A DNA stretch of 64,000 nucleotides from Pseudomonadota bacterium (GTDB lineage Bacteria; Pseudomonadota; Alphaproteobacteria; Rhodospirillales; Magnetospirillaceae): assembly GCA_021847015.1 (NCBI GenBank), contig JAJZVW010000016.1, positions 1 through 64,000 on the forward strand, in the 5' to 3' direction. A model generated the notes under the pieces. It was not told where the DNA came from. It saw only the letters and a list, made by a program, of their open reading frames with translations, and ran no database searches. The number at the start of each line of letters is the position of its first letter. Position 1 is the stretch's first letter. Of this stretch, positions 33,196 through 42,510 are shown piece by piece. The position numbers and the translations under genes were made by a program.

Positions 33196-33987
33196 TCATT
33201 CTTTTGCGCACGCCCCCCGCGGGCGTTCCCGGCCGTCGCCGAGCAGCGCCTGCGCCACCGCCAGGGCGGCGATGGCCGCGGTTTCCGCACGCAGGATGCG
33301 CGGACCCATGGAGACCGGCCGAACGAAGGGAAGGGCAGCCAACATCCGCTGTTCCTCGGGCGCGAAGCCGCCCTCGGGGCCGACCAGGACGGCGAGCGGC
33401 GGCACGCTCCCCTGGGCCTCGTCCGCCAGGGCGGACAACGCCGCGGCGATCGGCATCCCGCCGCCCGTCTCGTCGAGGAAAAGCAGCCGGCGGCGCGCAT
33501 CCCAATCCCCCAGCGCCCTCTCCAACGGCATCGGCTCGCGCAGCACCGGCACGCTCAGGCGCTCGCATTGCTCGGCGGCTTCGACCATGTGGGCCGCCAG
33601 CCGGTCGGTGTTGACCCGGCTCATCGCCGTGCGGCGGGTAAAGACCGGCCACAGGGCCGAGACCCCCAGTTCCGCGGCCTTTTCGGCGACCAGATCGATG
33701 CGCTCCCGCTTGATGGGCGCGGCCAGCAGCCAAAGGTCGGGTTCGGGCGCCTGCGGGCGGGTGCGCGTCTCGGCCACCAGCGTCGCCCCGTTCTTGGCGA
33801 TGGCGCGGATGATCGCGCGCCATTCGCCGTCGCGGCCATTGAACAGAAGCACCGCCTCGCCCGGCTCGGCCCGCATGACCGCGCCGAGGTAATGGGCCTG
33901 CTCGCGCGGCAGCAGGACGGCGGCGTCCGGTCCGAGATCGGCGCCCACGAACAGGCGCAGCCGCGGCCGCGAAGCCGGCTCCGTCAT
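33196..33987 (-). CDS. rsmE: 16S rRNA m3U1498 methyltransferase
   Basis: 263 aa SPOUT methyltransferase that methylates U1498 of 16S rRNA with SAM. Family features: RLFV near the start, VLVGPEGGFAPEE, and the C-terminal LGPRILRAETAA-type knot region (here MGPRILRAETAAIAAL). ATG 33987 overlaps the stop of the NfeD gene by four bases. A 6-bp hairpin (33171-33188) follows the stop on the minus strand. Confidence 0.92.
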   Translation of the reverse strand: MTEPASRPRLRLFVGADLGPDAAVLLPREQAHYLGAVMRAEPGEAVLLFNGRDGEWRAIIRAIAKNGATLVAETRTRPQAPEPDLWLLAAPIKRERIDLVAEKAAELGVSALWPVFTRRTAMSRVNTDRLAAHMVEAAEQCERLSVPVLREPMPLERALGDWDARRRLLFLDETGGGMPIAAALSALADEAQGSVPPLAVLVGPEGGFAPEEQRMLAALPFVRPVSMGPRILRAETAAIAALAVAQALLGDGRERPRGACAKE

Positions 33988-34418
33988 GGTTCCTCCGCTT
34001 TCTCGACGGTGAGGACGATGCCCTCGGCGCCCGTCACGATCACCTTCGTCCCCGCCGCCAGATCGGGACCGGCCACCTTCCACGTGGTGTCTCCCACCGT
34101 CACCCGCCCCGATCCCCCGACGATGGGGGTCGCCAGGGCGTGAACGGTGCCGATGTAACTCCGCGCTCGCCGATTGAGGTCCGGCTCGTCGGAAGGCACG
34201 CGCAGACGGGAATAGACCCTGCGGCCGAGGATGGCCGACGCCACCGTGAGGCCGGCGAACACCAGCGCATGGGTTTCCCAGCCCAGGCCGGGAGCCATAT
34301 AGGCGAGCATGCCGGTAAGCACCGCGGCGATGCCCGGCCACAGCAAAAAGCTTCCCGGCACCATGATTTCGAAGGCGATCAGAAGGATGCCCAGGGTGAG
34401 CCAATGCCAGAAGACCAT
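33984..34418 (-). CDS. NfeD-like membrane protein
   Basis: 144 aa. Two or three membrane segments fill residues 1-70; the C-terminal 70 residues form the OB-fold domain of the NfeD family (IGTVHALATP, GSGRVTVGDTTWKVAG, GTKVIVTG). These proteins partner stomatin-like SPFH proteins in membrane microdomains. That fits its position 16 bases after the SPFH gene and overlapping rsmE. Confidence 0.85.
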   Translation of the reverse strand: MVFWHWLTLGILLIAFEIMVPGSFLLWPGIAAVLTGMLAYMAPGLGWETHALVFAGLTVASAILGRRVYSRLRVPSDEPDLNRRARSYIGTVHALATPIVGGSGRVTVGDTTWKVAGPDLAAGTKVIVTGAEGIVLTVEKAEEP

Positions 34419-34434
34419 GGTGGCAGCCCCGTTC

Positions 34435-35400
34435 CTAGCCCGCCGACGGGACGCTGCCCGCTTTCCGGCCCGACGGCGGATGATCGCCCGATGCCAGCGC
34501 GTCGCGGGCGATCTGGGCGATGCCGCCGATGGCGCCGATGACCCCGGCCGCGTCCAGCGGCATCATCACCAGCTTCTGGTTGGGGGCGGACGCGACGGCC
34601 TGCAACGCGTCCACATAGCGCTGGGCGACGAAGTAATTGACGGCGGCGATCTCGCCCCCGGCGACCGCTTCGGACACCACCTGAACCGCCTTGGCCTCGG
34701 CGGCGGCCTGCCGCTCGCGGGCCTCGGCGGCCCGGAAGGCCGCCTCCCTGTGCCCTTCGGCGACCAGGATCAGGCTCTGCTTTTCGCCTTCGGCCTTCAG
34801 GACCTGCGCCTGTTTCAGCCCCTCGGCCTCCAGGATCGCCGCGCGCTTGTCGCGCTCGGCCTTCATCTGCCGGGCCATGGCGTCGATCAGGTCGCGCGGC
34901 GGCGCGATGTCCTTGATCTCGATGCGGGTGCATTTGATGCCCCACGCCTGGGTGGCCTCGTCCACGACCGCCAGCAATTGGGCGTTGATGCGGTCGCGCT
35001 GGGACAGCAATTCGTCCAGGTCCATGCCGCCCATCACCGTGCGGATGTTGGTCATGGTGAGATTGAGGATGGCGAGCTGGAGATTGGCCACCTCGTAGGC
35101 CGCCTGGGGGGCGTCGATCACCTGGAAGAACACCACCCCGTCCACGGTCACCATGGCGTTGTCGCGGGTGATGATCTCCTGGCTGGGAACCGCCAGCACC
35201 TGTTCCATCATGTTGAGACGCCGCCCCACCTGGTCCATGCCGGGGATGATCAGGTGCAGCCCGGGCGTCAAGGTGCGGATGTAGCGGCCGAAGCGTTCGA
35301 CGGTGTATTCGTGGCCTTGCGGCACCACCTTCACCCCGAGGGCGACGGACAGGAATCCGAGAACGACCACGGCCAGCACGAAAGCGGTAAAGGCAGTCAT
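34435..35400 (-). CDS. qmcA: SPFH/stomatin-family membrane protein (QmcA-like)
   Basis: 321 aa. One N-terminal membrane helix (residues 3-25), then the band-7/SPFH domain ([44 protein letters not shown]), followed by an Ala/Glu-rich coiled coil (residues about 190-250) for oligomerisation. It likely scaffolds membrane microdomains and modulates membrane proteases such as FtsH. Paired with an NfeD protein in the usual way. ATG 35400 begins directly at the membrane helix. Confidence 0.9.
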   Translation of the reverse strand: MTAFTAFVLAVVVLGFLSVALGVKVVPQGHEYTVERFGRYIRTLTPGLHLIIPGMDQVGRRLNMMEQVLAVPSQEIITRDNAMVTVDGVVFFQVIDAPQAAYEVANLQLAILNLTMTNIRTVMGGMDLDELLSQRDRINAQLLAVVDEATQAWGIKCTRIEIKDIAPPRDLIDAMARQMKAERDKRAAILEAEGLKQAQVLKAEGEKQSLILVAEGHREAAFRAAEARERQAAAEAKAVQVVSEAVAGGEIAAVNYFVAQRYVDALQAVASAPNQKLVMMPLDAAGVIGAIGGIAQIARDALASGDHPPSGRKAGSVPSAG

Positions 35401-35565
35401 GGCTCCCTCCCATCCGCGGGCGACACCCCATGAAGGATAGACGCGCGGGACCGGTTTGTCGCGTCGGCTGTGGCGGGAAACCGGGCGACGATGGCGACGG
35501 GAGATGCCGAGGGGGTTGCCGCTGACGCCGAGGCCGGTTATGAGCTTGGGACCATGGGAAACAAG

Positions 35566-36567
35566 ATGCCGGGCATGAACAGGATCGGTATCGTCGGCGC
35601 CGGCGCATGGGGCACCGCGCTGGCGGTTACGGCACGCCGCGCAGGCCGCGACGTGGTGCTGTGGGCGCACGAGCCCGACGTGGCGGGCGCCATCACCGCG
35701 ATGCGCGAAAACGCGGCCTATCTTCCCGGTGTGCGCCTGGATTGCTGCGTGCGGGCCACCATCGACGTGTCCCAGGCGGCCGAGGCCGACGCCGTCCTGC
35801 TGGTCACGCCCGCCCAGCATCTGCGCGCGGTCTGCCGCCAACTCGCCCCCTCGTGGCGGCCCGGGACTCCGGCGGTGATCTGCGCCAAGGGCATCGAGGT
35901 CGCCACCGGCGCCCTGATGGCCGAGGTGGTCGCCGAGGAACTGCCGGGCGCGGTTCTCGCCGTGCTTTCGGGGCCGACTTTCGCCATCGAGGTCGCCAAC
36001 GGCCTGCCGACCGCCGTGACGCTGGCCTGCGCCGACGCCGACATCGGCCGCGCCCTCGTCGATGCCATCGGCACCACCACCTTCCGCCCCTACCTGTCGG
36101 ACGATCTGATCGGCGCGCAGGTGGGCGGCGCGGTCAAGAACGTGCTCGCCATCGGCTGCGGCATCGTCGAGGGACGCCGCCTCGGCGACAACGCCCGCGC
36201 GGCGCTGATCACCCGCGGCCTTGCCGAATTGATGCGCTTCGCCGCCGCCAAGGGCGGCAAGGCCGAGACGCTGATGGGCCTGTCGGGCCTCGGCGATTTG
36301 ATCCTCACGGCTTCGTCGGCGCAGTCGCGCAACTACTCGCTGGGCTTCGCGCTCGGCGAAGGACGGACGCTGGCCGAGGTTCTGGGCAGCCGCAAGAGCG
36401 TGACCGAAGGCGTGTGGACGGCCGGCATCGTCGTGCGCGCCGCCGAACGGATGGGCATCGAGATGCCCATCTGCGCCGCCGTGGACTCGGTGATCGACCA
36501 GGGCGCCAGCATCGACGACGCCATTCAGGCGCTGCTGTCACGGCCCTTCCGCACCGAGGGGATATGA
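35566..36567 (+). CDS. gpsA: Glycerol-3-phosphate dehydrogenase [NAD(P)+]
   Basis: 333 aa cytosolic enzyme making sn-glycerol-3-phosphate from DHAP for phospholipids. NAD site [31 protein letters not shown], the catalytic-lysine region [11 protein letters not shown] and [12 protein letters not shown] are all present. Several ATGs precede the Rossmann motif. I prefer 35566, which has GGGAA seven bases upstream; 35575 is equally close to the homologous start. Followed by YciI and EVE genes. Confidence 0.93.
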   Translation: MPGMNRIGIVGAGAWGTALAVTARRAGRDVVLWAHEPDVAGAITAMRENAAYLPGVRLDCCVRATIDVSQAAEADAVLLVTPAQHLRAVCRQLAPSWRPGTPAVICAKGIEVATGALMAEVVAEELPGAVLAVLSGPTFAIEVANGLPTAVTLACADADIGRALVDAIGTTTFRPYLSDDLIGAQVGGAVKNVLAIGCGIVEGRRLGDNARAALITRGLAELMRFAAAKGGKAETLMGLSGLGDLILTASSAQSRNYSLGFALGEGRTLAEVLGSRKSVTEGVWTAGIVVRAAERMGIEMPICAAVDSVIDQGASIDDAIQALLSRPFRTEGI

Positions 36568-36614
36568 CGTCCCGGCGGCATCACGACGAACGGAACGCGA
36601 GGAGGGACTAGACG

Positions 36615-36890
36615 ATGTTCGCCGTCCATTGCAAGGACCGCCCGGGTGCGCAATCGGTGCGGGCCGACAACCGGGCACGCCATCTGGCCTATCTGAAGGC
36701 CAACAGCGACAAGGTGGTGATGGCCGGGCCGGTGCTGGACGACGACGGGCAAGCCATGCTGGGCAGCCTGCTGGTGCTCGACGTCGCCGGCCGCGCCGAA
36801 CTCGACGCTTTCCTCGCGGGCGACCCCTATGCCCAGGCGGACCTGTTCGAAAGCGTCACGGTGCTTCCCTTCCGCAAGGTTCTGCCCTGA
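36615..36890 (+). CDS. YciI-family protein
   Basis: 91 aa small alpha/beta protein of the dimeric ferredoxin-like YciI family. Seen: HLAYLKAN (conserved His), AGPVLDDDGQAMLGSLLV and the C-terminal DPYAQADLFESVTVLPF. Enzymatic role is poorly defined in the family. Starts 47 bases after gpsA and overlaps the EVE-domain gene by one base; the three form one unit. Confidence 0.85.
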   Translation: MFAVHCKDRPGAQSVRADNRARHLAYLKANSDKVVMAGPVLDDDGQAMLGSLLVLDVAGRAELDAFLAGDPYAQADLFESVTVLPFRKVLP

Positions 36891-37303
36891 TGGCCCATTG
36901 GCTGATCAAATCCGAACCGTCGGCCTGGTCGTGGGACGACCAGACCCGCACCGACAGCGAACCATGGTCGGGCGTCCGCAACCACCAGGCCGCAAAATTC
37001 CTGAAGGGCATGCGGCGGGGAGATACCGCGTTCTTCTACCATTCGGTCGAGGAAAAGCGGATCGTCGGCATCGTCGAGGTGATCCGCGAGGCCTATCCCG
37101 ACCCCACCGATGCCGGCGGGCGCTGGGTGGCGGTCGACGTCCGGGCGGTGCGTCCGCTGCGCCGTCCGGTCACCCTGGCCGACATCAAGGCCGACCCGCG
37201 CCTGGCCGATCTGCCGCTGATCCGCCAATCCCGCCTGTCGGTCATGCCCATCGACCATGAGTCCTGGGCGCTGCTGTGCCGGCTGGGAGGGGTTGCCGCT
37301 TAA
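36890..37303 (+). CDS. EVE-domain protein (thymocyte nuclear protein 1-like)
   Basis: 137 aa PUA-like EVE domain that probably binds a modified base in RNA or DNA. Family signatures: MAHWLIKSEPSAWSW, WSGVRNHQAAKFLKGM, GDTAFFYHS and GIVEVIREAYPD. ATG 36890 overlaps the YciI TGA. Its TAA shares four bases with the convergent stop of the mesaconyl-CoA hydratase gene. Confidence 0.9.
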   Translation: MAHWLIKSEPSAWSWDDQTRTDSEPWSGVRNHQAAKFLKGMRRGDTAFFYHSVEEKRIVGIVEVIREAYPDPTDAGGRWVAVDVRAVRPLRRPVTLADIKADPRLADLPLIRQSRLSVMPIDHESWALLCRLGGVAA

Positions 37304-38367
37304 AGCGACGGCAGCCGGCGCGGCATCAGCGCGGTGTAGTCGAAATCCAGGACCACGTCCCCTTCGTATTCCTTGCCGTCGGCCGTCTTGAGCGGAAATC
37401 CGGCGGCCGAGCGGTTCTTGACGGCCACTAGGCGCAGCCGCAGCGCTCCGACGTCGCGCCGGTCGGGAATCGCGATCCTGTCCAGAACCTCGGACCATGC
37501 GTAGATCGTATCTCCGGCGAAGACCGGGTTGGCGTGCCGCCCGCCGTTGATGGCGGCCACCTTGAAGGTGTTGGCGAGACCATTGAAGGACAGCGACCGC
37601 GCCAGGCTGATGACATGGCCGCCATAGACCAGCCGCCGCCCGAACCGGCCTTGGGCCTCGGCGTGCCGGTTGAAATGGACCCGGGCGGTGTTCTGCCACA
37701 GGCGGGTGGCCATCATGTGCTCCGCCTCCTCGATGGTCACCCCGTCGACATGGTCGATCCTTTCGCCGACCGCATAATCCTCCCAGCGGTGGGGCGAACC
37801 GGCGAGGACATCGTCGTAACCGGCGAAATCGATGGGATAGGGCACGACCAGATCGCCGGCCGCCACGGCCGGGGGAAGTTGGGGGACGTCCTGGGCCGGC
37901 ACGCGCGCCTCGGGATCGCGCTTACGCACCATCACCCAGCGCACGTACTCGACCACCATCTCGCCCCGCTGATTGGTGCCGACCGTCCGCACCCACACCA
38001 CGCCGGTCTGCCGGCTGGAGTTCTCCTTGAGGCCGATGACCGTCGATGCCGCGCTCAGGGTGTCGCCGGGAAAAACGGGTACGCCGAAGCAGCCGTCCGC
38101 ATAGCCCAGATTGGCCACCGCATTCAGGGAAATGTCGGGGACGGTCTTGCCGAAGACGACGTGAAAGACGATGAAATCGTCGAGCGGCGCGGCCGCCAGG
38201 CCCAGGCTCTGCGCGAAGGCGTCCGATGCGTGGAAGGCGAAGCGGCTGCCGTACAGGCTGGTATAAAGGGCCGCATCCCCCACCGTCACCGTGCGCGGCG
38301 TGGCATGGCGGATGTCCTGGCCCAGGCGGAAATCCTCGAAAAAATTCCCCACCGCGGTCTTGGTCAT
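37300..38367 (-). CDS. mch: Mesaconyl-CoA hydratase (beta-methylmalyl-CoA dehydratase)
   Basis: 355 aa double hot-dog MaoC-type hydratase. It interconverts beta-methylmalyl-CoA and mesaconyl-CoA in the ethylmalonyl-CoA pathway for acetate assimilation. The N-terminus GNFFEDFRLGQDIRHATPRT, followed by DAFAQSLG, FHVVFGKTVPDISLNAVANLGYA and VFPGDTL, matches this family closely. The second half repeats the hot-dog fold (YAVGERIDHVDG, VYGGHVISLARS). It overlaps the following lyase-family gene by four bases. Crotonyl-CoA carboxylase/reductase and the mutases are not in the window. Confidence 0.88.
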   Translation of the reverse strand: MTKTAVGNFFEDFRLGQDIRHATPRTVTVGDAALYTSLYGSRFAFHASDAFAQSLGLAAAPLDDFIVFHVVFGKTVPDISLNAVANLGYADGCFGVPVFPGDTLSAASTVIGLKENSSRQTGVVWVRTVGTNQRGEMVVEYVRWVMVRKRDPEARVPAQDVPQLPPAVAAGDLVVPYPIDFAGYDDVLAGSPHRWEDYAVGERIDHVDGVTIEEAEHMMATRLWQNTARVHFNRHAEAQGRFGRRLVYGGHVISLARSLSFNGLANTFKVAAINGGRHANPVFAGDTIYAWSEVLDRIAIPDRRDVGALRLRLVAVKNRSAAGFPLKTADGKEYEGDVVLDFDYTALMPRRLPSL

Positions 38368-39266
38368 GCCGTGGGCCCTCCCTTGGCCAGATCGGCCTCC
38401 AGCGCGCGAATCTGCTCGGCGAGAGCGACCAGGCGCCGGGCGTTGGCGACATGGAGATTTTCCACCAATTTGCCGTCCACCACCACCACCCCCTTGCCCT
38501 CGCGCGCGGCATCGGCATGGGCGGCGATGATCTTTCGCGACCACGCCACCTCCTCGTCCGACGGAGCGAAGATGCGGTTCGCGGCATCGATGGTCTTGGG
38601 GTGGATCAGGGTCTTGCCGTCGAACCCGAGGTCCAGCCCCTGGCGGCAGGCGGCTTCGAACCCCTCCGTGTCGTCGAGATCGAGATGGACGCCATCGACG
38701 ATGGCCAGCCCAAAGGCCCGCGCCGCCAGCAGACACAGCGACAGCGGGGCGAGCATCGGCAGGCGCAAAGGAGTGTGCCGGGCGTGGAGGTCCTTGGCGA
38801 GATCGGACGTGCCCATGACGAAACCCGCCAGCCGGGGCGTGGCCTGGGCGATCTCGGACGCGGCCAGGATTCCGCGCGGCGTTTCCATCATGCACCACAG
38901 CGCCATGGTGTCGGCGGCACCCGCCGCCGCCATCACCGCTTCGACCTGGCGGACCGCGTCGGCGCTTTCGACCTTGGGGATGAGAATGGCGTCCGCCCCG
39001 GTCCGGGCGGCCGCCGCCACATCGGCATGGCCCCAGGGCGTGGCCAGGGCATTGACGCGGATCAGCACCTCGCGGCGCCCGTAACCGCCGGCCGTCGCCG
39101 CATCGCAGACCATGCGCCGCGCCGTGTCCTTGGCGTCCAGCGCCACGGCGTCCTCCAGATCGAGGATCAGGGCATCGGCCGCCAGGGTCCTGGCTTTTTC
39201 CAGAGCGCGGGCATTGGACCCCGGCATGTAGAGCACGCTGCGGCGAGGACGGGCGAGCGCGGCCAT
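38364..39266 (-). CDS. CoA-ester lyase, HpcH/CitE family (malyl-CoA thioesterase/lyase candidate)
   Basis: 300 aa TIM-barrel protein of the CitE-like family. Motifs: RSVLYMPGSNARALEKAR, DALILDLEDAV (metal-binding region), REVLIRVN (Arg), METPRGIL (metal Glu) and GFDGKTLIHPKTI. The length and N-terminus fit Mcl2-like (3S)-malyl-CoA thioesterases better than Mcl1. The hydratase gene mch starts inside its stop codon, which links it to the ethylmalonyl-CoA pathway. ATG 39266 has GGAGGG upstream; the longer reading from 39305 is unlikely. Confidence 0.82.
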   Translation of the reverse strand: MAALARPRRSVLYMPGSNARALEKARTLAADALILDLEDAVALDAKDTARRMVCDAATAGGYGRREVLIRVNALATPWGHADVAAAARTGADAILIPKVESADAVRQVEAVMAAAGAADTMALWCMMETPRGILAASEIAQATPRLAGFVMGTSDLAKDLHARHTPLRLPMLAPLSLCLLAARAFGLAIVDGVHLDLDDTEGFEAACRQGLDLGFDGKTLIHPKTIDAANRIFAPSDEEVAWSRKIIAAHADAAREGKGVVVVDGKLVENLHVANARRLVALAEQIRALEADLAKGGPTA

Positions 39267-39481
39267 GTCATCCCTCCCAGGCTTGGAGGCGGGGAAGCCT
39301 ATCAACTCCGCCGCAATGCGGCAAGGGTGACGCGCAACATTCGTTCGGACGGGAGGCGCGTGCGATTTCAGATGTTACCAACACCCCATGGCGCAGAGCG
39401 GAAAGGGCAATCCACCTTGACCAAGGGTGTTGTCCCACCTCGCGCTTTCTGATTTCTTCTGCGCTCGCCACGAACCGGGGG

Positions 39482-40126
39482 ATGATGGAGAGCGGGCCGG
39501 TGGATTTCCTGTACGTGCGCGGCTTAGCCATCGGATTCGCGATCGCCGCCCCCATCGGGCCGGTCGGCATCCTGTGCATCCGCAGGGCCCTGGCGGACGG
39601 GCGGTTCGCCGCCGTCGTCGCGGGACTGGGCGCGGCCTGCGCCGACACCATCTTCGGCGCCGTGGTCGGGTTGGGCCTGGGCGCGGTGTCCCATTTCCTT
39701 ACCGGCCATCAGACCGCGCTGAAGCTCGTCGGAGGAACCTTCATGGCGGCGCTCGGCCTGCGCACCTGGATGGCCGCCGCCTTCGCCATCGACGCGCACA
39801 AAGGCGCCGGCCCCGGCCTGTGGCGGGATTTCGTCTCCACCTTCGTCATCACCATCACCAATCCCGGCACCATCCTGGGGGTCATGGGGGTTTTCGCCGC
39901 CATGGGGGCGGCGGCGCATCCGGCGGATTTGGCGCAATCCTGGCTGCTGGTGGTGGGCATCTTTTCGGGATCGGTCCTGTGGTGGCTGGTGCTGTCCACC
40001 CTGGCTTCGGCCGCTCGGGCCCGCCTCACGCCCGAGCGGATGCGTTTCTTCAACCACGTATCGGGCGCGCTGCTGATGATCTTCGGCGCGGCGGCCTTGG
40101 GCAGCCTGCTGCTGCCGTTCCGGTAG
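39482..40126 (+). CDS. LysE/RhtB-family amino acid exporter
   Basis: 214 aa inner-membrane protein with six predicted helices. The LysE signature appears in the first helix as GFAIAAPIGPVGILCIRRAL, followed by GLGAACADTIFGAVVG. Substrate is not deducible. ATG 39482 (or 39485) follows GGGGG. It converges on the GNAT gene with a 4-base gap. The preceding 215-base gap shows no gene. Confidence 0.87.
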   Translation: MMESGPVDFLYVRGLAIGFAIAAPIGPVGILCIRRALADGRFAAVVAGLGAACADTIFGAVVGLGLGAVSHFLTGHQTALKLVGGTFMAALGLRTWMAAAFAIDAHKGAGPGLWRDFVSTFVITITNPGTILGVMGVFAAMGAAAHPADLAQSWLLVVGIFSGSVLWWLVLSTLASAARARLTPERMRFFNHVSGALLMIFGAAALGSLLLPFR

Positions 40127-40130
40127 GACG

Positions 40131-40622
40131 TCAGAGGCGCCGGCGCAACAGCACTTCGTCGAAGCCGGCCGTCACCAGATCGGGCAGCGTCGCGGTCTCG
40201 ATGAAGCCCACCCGGCCGTAGAACGCGCGGGCGCGGGCGTTGAACGCCGATACGCACGCCCAGAGATTGGACGAGGTGGCCGCGGCCTGGCCGGCCGCCC
40301 ATTCCACCATCCGCCGGCCCAAGCCGGAGCCTTGCGCACCGGGCAGCACCGCCAGCAATTCGATATAGGGACCGCGCAGCCACGGCGACCGCACTGCCAG
40401 GATTCCGGCCGGCGCCCCGCCGCTTTCCAGGACGAAGCGCGCCAGCGCATCGTCGCCGCGGGCGAGATAGCGGGCCAGGGCGTCCGCCTGGAAGCCGAGC
40501 GTCTGCCAGGGATCGAGGGTGACGAGGATTCCGGCCAGGGACGCGCATTCGCCCTCGTCCAGCGGCCGCAACCGGTCGGAACCGATGGCGTGAGGCTGGC
40601 GGGCGAAGGGCGCCCCGGTCAT
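40131..40622 (-). CDS. GNAT-family N-acetyltransferase
   Basis: 163 aa. The acetyl-CoA loop is visible as GAQGSGLGRRMVEWA (near residues 95-109), preceded by beta-strand ELLAVLP and followed by NARARAFYGRVGF, the usual GNAT layout. Substrate unknown. ATG 40622 overlaps the stop of the polysaccharide deacetylase gene, so the two are co-translated. Confidence 0.85.
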   Translation of the reverse strand: MTGAPFARQPHAIGSDRLRPLDEGECASLAGILVTLDPWQTLGFQADALARYLARGDDALARFVLESGGAPAGILAVRSPWLRGPYIELLAVLPGAQGSGLGRRMVEWAAGQAAATSSNLWACVSAFNARARAFYGRVGFIETATLPDLVTAGFDEVLLRRRL

Positions 40623-41302
40623 TTGAGCATCTCGTCCAGCCGCACGAAGCGGTAACCCCGCGCCTTGAGGCGGGCGACGATGACCGGCAACGCCGTGCCG
40701 GTGGCCGGAGCCCGGCCGTTGATGTGAAAAATCAGGATGTCGCCGGGGCGCACCTTGCTCAATACCCATTCCTCAAGGTGCTGGGGGGAAAGCCCCCTGA
40801 TCGGATCGCCCGAGGCGAAGGTCCAATGGACCACCCGGTGACCGGAGGCTTCCACCTCGGCCAGGGTCGCGGCGTCGTAATTGCCGGCGGGAAACCGGAA
40901 GAAGATGGGCTTGCGGCCGGTGATGGACTGGATCAGCCGGTCCGTGGCCGCGATCTCGCTGGCGACGCGGTCGGGAGGCAGCCGCTCCATGTGCATGGGG
41001 TGGCTGAAGGAATGATTCTCCACCTCGACCAGGGGCGAGCGGGAAACCCGGGCCAGCTCCTGCGCGTTGCGGCGGGCGAACAGCCCGGTCGGGAACATGG
41101 TGAAAGGCAGACCTTCCTTTTCCAGGTAGTCCAGGATCGTATGGTCGAAATAGGCCGCCTTGTTGGGCGCCTCGCAGGCGTCGAAGGTCAGGGCCACGAC
41201 CTTGTCCGAGGTCGGCAGCTTGGTCACCACTTGCGCGGAGACCGGCAGCGCCCAGAACGCCAAGCCCAGCACCGCCGCAAGCACCGTCCGCATCGCGGCC
41301 AT
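40619..41302 (-). CDS. Secreted polysaccharide deacetylase-family protein
   Basis: 227 aa NodB-domain protein with a signal peptide ending at VSAQ (near residue 25), hence periplasmic or secreted. Metal-site motifs: TFDACEA (catalytic Asp; the usual second metal Asp of TFDD is replaced by Ala-Cys), HSFSHPMHMERL (metal histidines), RFPAGNYD and ILIFHINGR. The altered TFD motif is common in one chitooligosaccharide-deacetylase-like subgroup. Start 41302 or 41293. In a minus-strand run with the GST gene 1 base upstream. Confidence 0.83.
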   Translation of the reverse strand: MAAMRTVLAAVLGLAFWALPVSAQVVTKLPTSDKVVALTFDACEAPNKAAYFDHTILDYLEKEGLPFTMFPTGLFARRNAQELARVSRSPLVEVENHSFSHPMHMERLPPDRVASEIAATDRLIQSITGRKPIFFRFPAGNYDAATLAEVEASGHRVVHWTFASGDPIRGLSPQHLEEWVLSKVRPGDILIFHINGRAPATGTALPVIVARLKARGYRFVRLDEMLK

Positions 41303-41303
41303 G

Positions 41304-41975
41304 TCAGAAATCCAGGTCGGCGTAATGCCTGGGGGGCGGCACGCCCGGCAGATGGTCGGCCAGCAGGGTGCGGAAGGACGGACGCGACTTGACCCGCGCA
41401 TACCAGTCCTTGGCCGCCGGATGACCTTCCCAGGGCACGTCGCCGATATAATCGACGCACGAGATTTGCGCCGCGGCGGCAATGTCGGCCAGGGTGTAGC
41501 CGGACCCCGCCAGCCAGGTGCGCCGTTCCGTGAGCCAGCCGATATAGTCGAGATGGGCGTGAATGGCCGCGTAACCCGAGCGGATCATGCGCGAATCGGG
41601 CTCGGCCTGGCCGCCGGACAGCCGCTTGAACACCTTCTCGCCCACCAGGCAGGCCGTCACCTCGCGGTGGAACTTCCCGTCGAACCAGCCCACCAGCCGG
41701 CGGACTTCCGCCCGTCCCGCGGGGTCTTGCGGGAACAGCGGCGGATCGCGGTACAGCTCTTCAAGATATTCGGCGATGGCGCAGGAATCGGCCAGGACCG
41801 TGCCGCGCTCTTCGACCAGCACCGGAACCTCGCCGGCGGGGTTCATCGCCAGGAATTCGGGCCGCGCCTCCCAGAAGCGTTCGACGGAAGCCTCGAAATC
41901 CAGCTTCTTTTCGGCCAGGAGGATGCGCAACTTGCGCGAGTAGGGGCAGAGCGGGTGATGGTAAAGTGTCCTCAT
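41304..41975 (-). CDS. Glutathione S-transferase family protein
   Basis: 223 aa. N-terminal thioredoxin-like domain with LYHHPLCPYSRKLRILLAEK and the glutathione-site segment NPAGEVPVLVE followed by ADSCAIAEYLEE; C-terminal all-helical domain with YTLADIAAAAQ. The CPYSRK motif resembles the beta/omega-like bacterial classes with a cysteine near the active site. Substrate unknown; cytosolic. Confidence 0.86.
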   Translation of the reverse strand: MRTLYHHPLCPYSRKLRILLAEKKLDFEASVERFWEARPEFLAMNPAGEVPVLVEERGTVLADSCAIAEYLEELYRDPPLFPQDPAGRAEVRRLVGWFDGKFHREVTACLVGEKVFKRLSGGQAEPDSRMIRSGYAAIHAHLDYIGWLTERRTWLAGSGYTLADIAAAAQISCVDYIGDVPWEGHPAAKDWYARVKSRPSFRTLLADHLPGVPPPRHYADLDF

Positions 41976-42045
41976 GCGCCCTTTCTAACGTGTTTTGCCG
42001 CGCGGGGACAGGGGGCAGACCGTCGGGCGGAACCTGTCCGAAGGA

Positions 42046-42510
42046 TCAGGCGGCACGGCTGGCGGGGGATTCGGTGAGCAGCGCATAGAGGGCGTCGGCG
42101 CTGTCGCTGCCGCGCAGTTTCTCGCAGACACCTTTGTCCCTCAGGAGGCGCGAGACCCGGGCCAATGCCTTCAGATGATCGGCCCCGGCGGATTCGGGGG
42201 CAAGGAGCAGGAAGATGAGATCGACCGGCTGCTCGTCGATGGATTCGAAGCCGATGGGCCGTTCCAGCCGGGCGAACAGTCCATACAGGCGATCGAGGCT
42301 GGCCAGCTTGCCGTGAGGGATGGCGATGCCGTTGCCCACGCCGGTGGTTCCCAGGCGCTCGCGCTCGAGCAGAACGTCGAAGACGCCGCGCTCTTGAAGA
42401 CCGGTCAGCTCAGCCGCCCGTTTCGCCATTTCCTGCAATGCCTGCTTCTTCGACGTGGCCCTCAGGTTGGGAATAACCGCGGCAGGCGTGATGAGATCGG
42501 CGATTTCCAT
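42046..42510 (-). CDS. ptsN: PTS-Ntr regulatory protein EIIA(Ntr)
   Basis: 154 aa EIIA protein of the nitrogen PTS; it is phosphorylated on a histidine by the NPr/EI-Ntr relay and regulates potassium transport, kinases and stringent response in related bacteria. The phospho-site is in TTGVGNGIAIPHGKL (His near 67). ATG 42510 starts MEIADLITP. It follows rpoN on the same strand with a 227-base gap, where many relatives carry the hibernation factor gene hpf. Confidence 0.93.
   Translation of the reverse strand: MEIADLITPAAVIPNLRATSKKQALQEMAKRAAELTGLQERGVFDVLLERERLGTTGVGNGIAIPHGKLASLDRLYGLFARLERPIGFESIDEQPVDLIFLLLAPESAGADHLKALARVSRLLRDKGVCEKLRGSDSADALYALLTESPASRAA

Noticed and set aside
40619-41302. 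Polysaccharide deacetylase as a catalytically dead paralogue because TFDD is changed to TFDAC
   Set aside because: The catalytic Asp and both metal histidines remain, and this variant motif occurs in a regular subgroup, so inactivity cannot be claimed.
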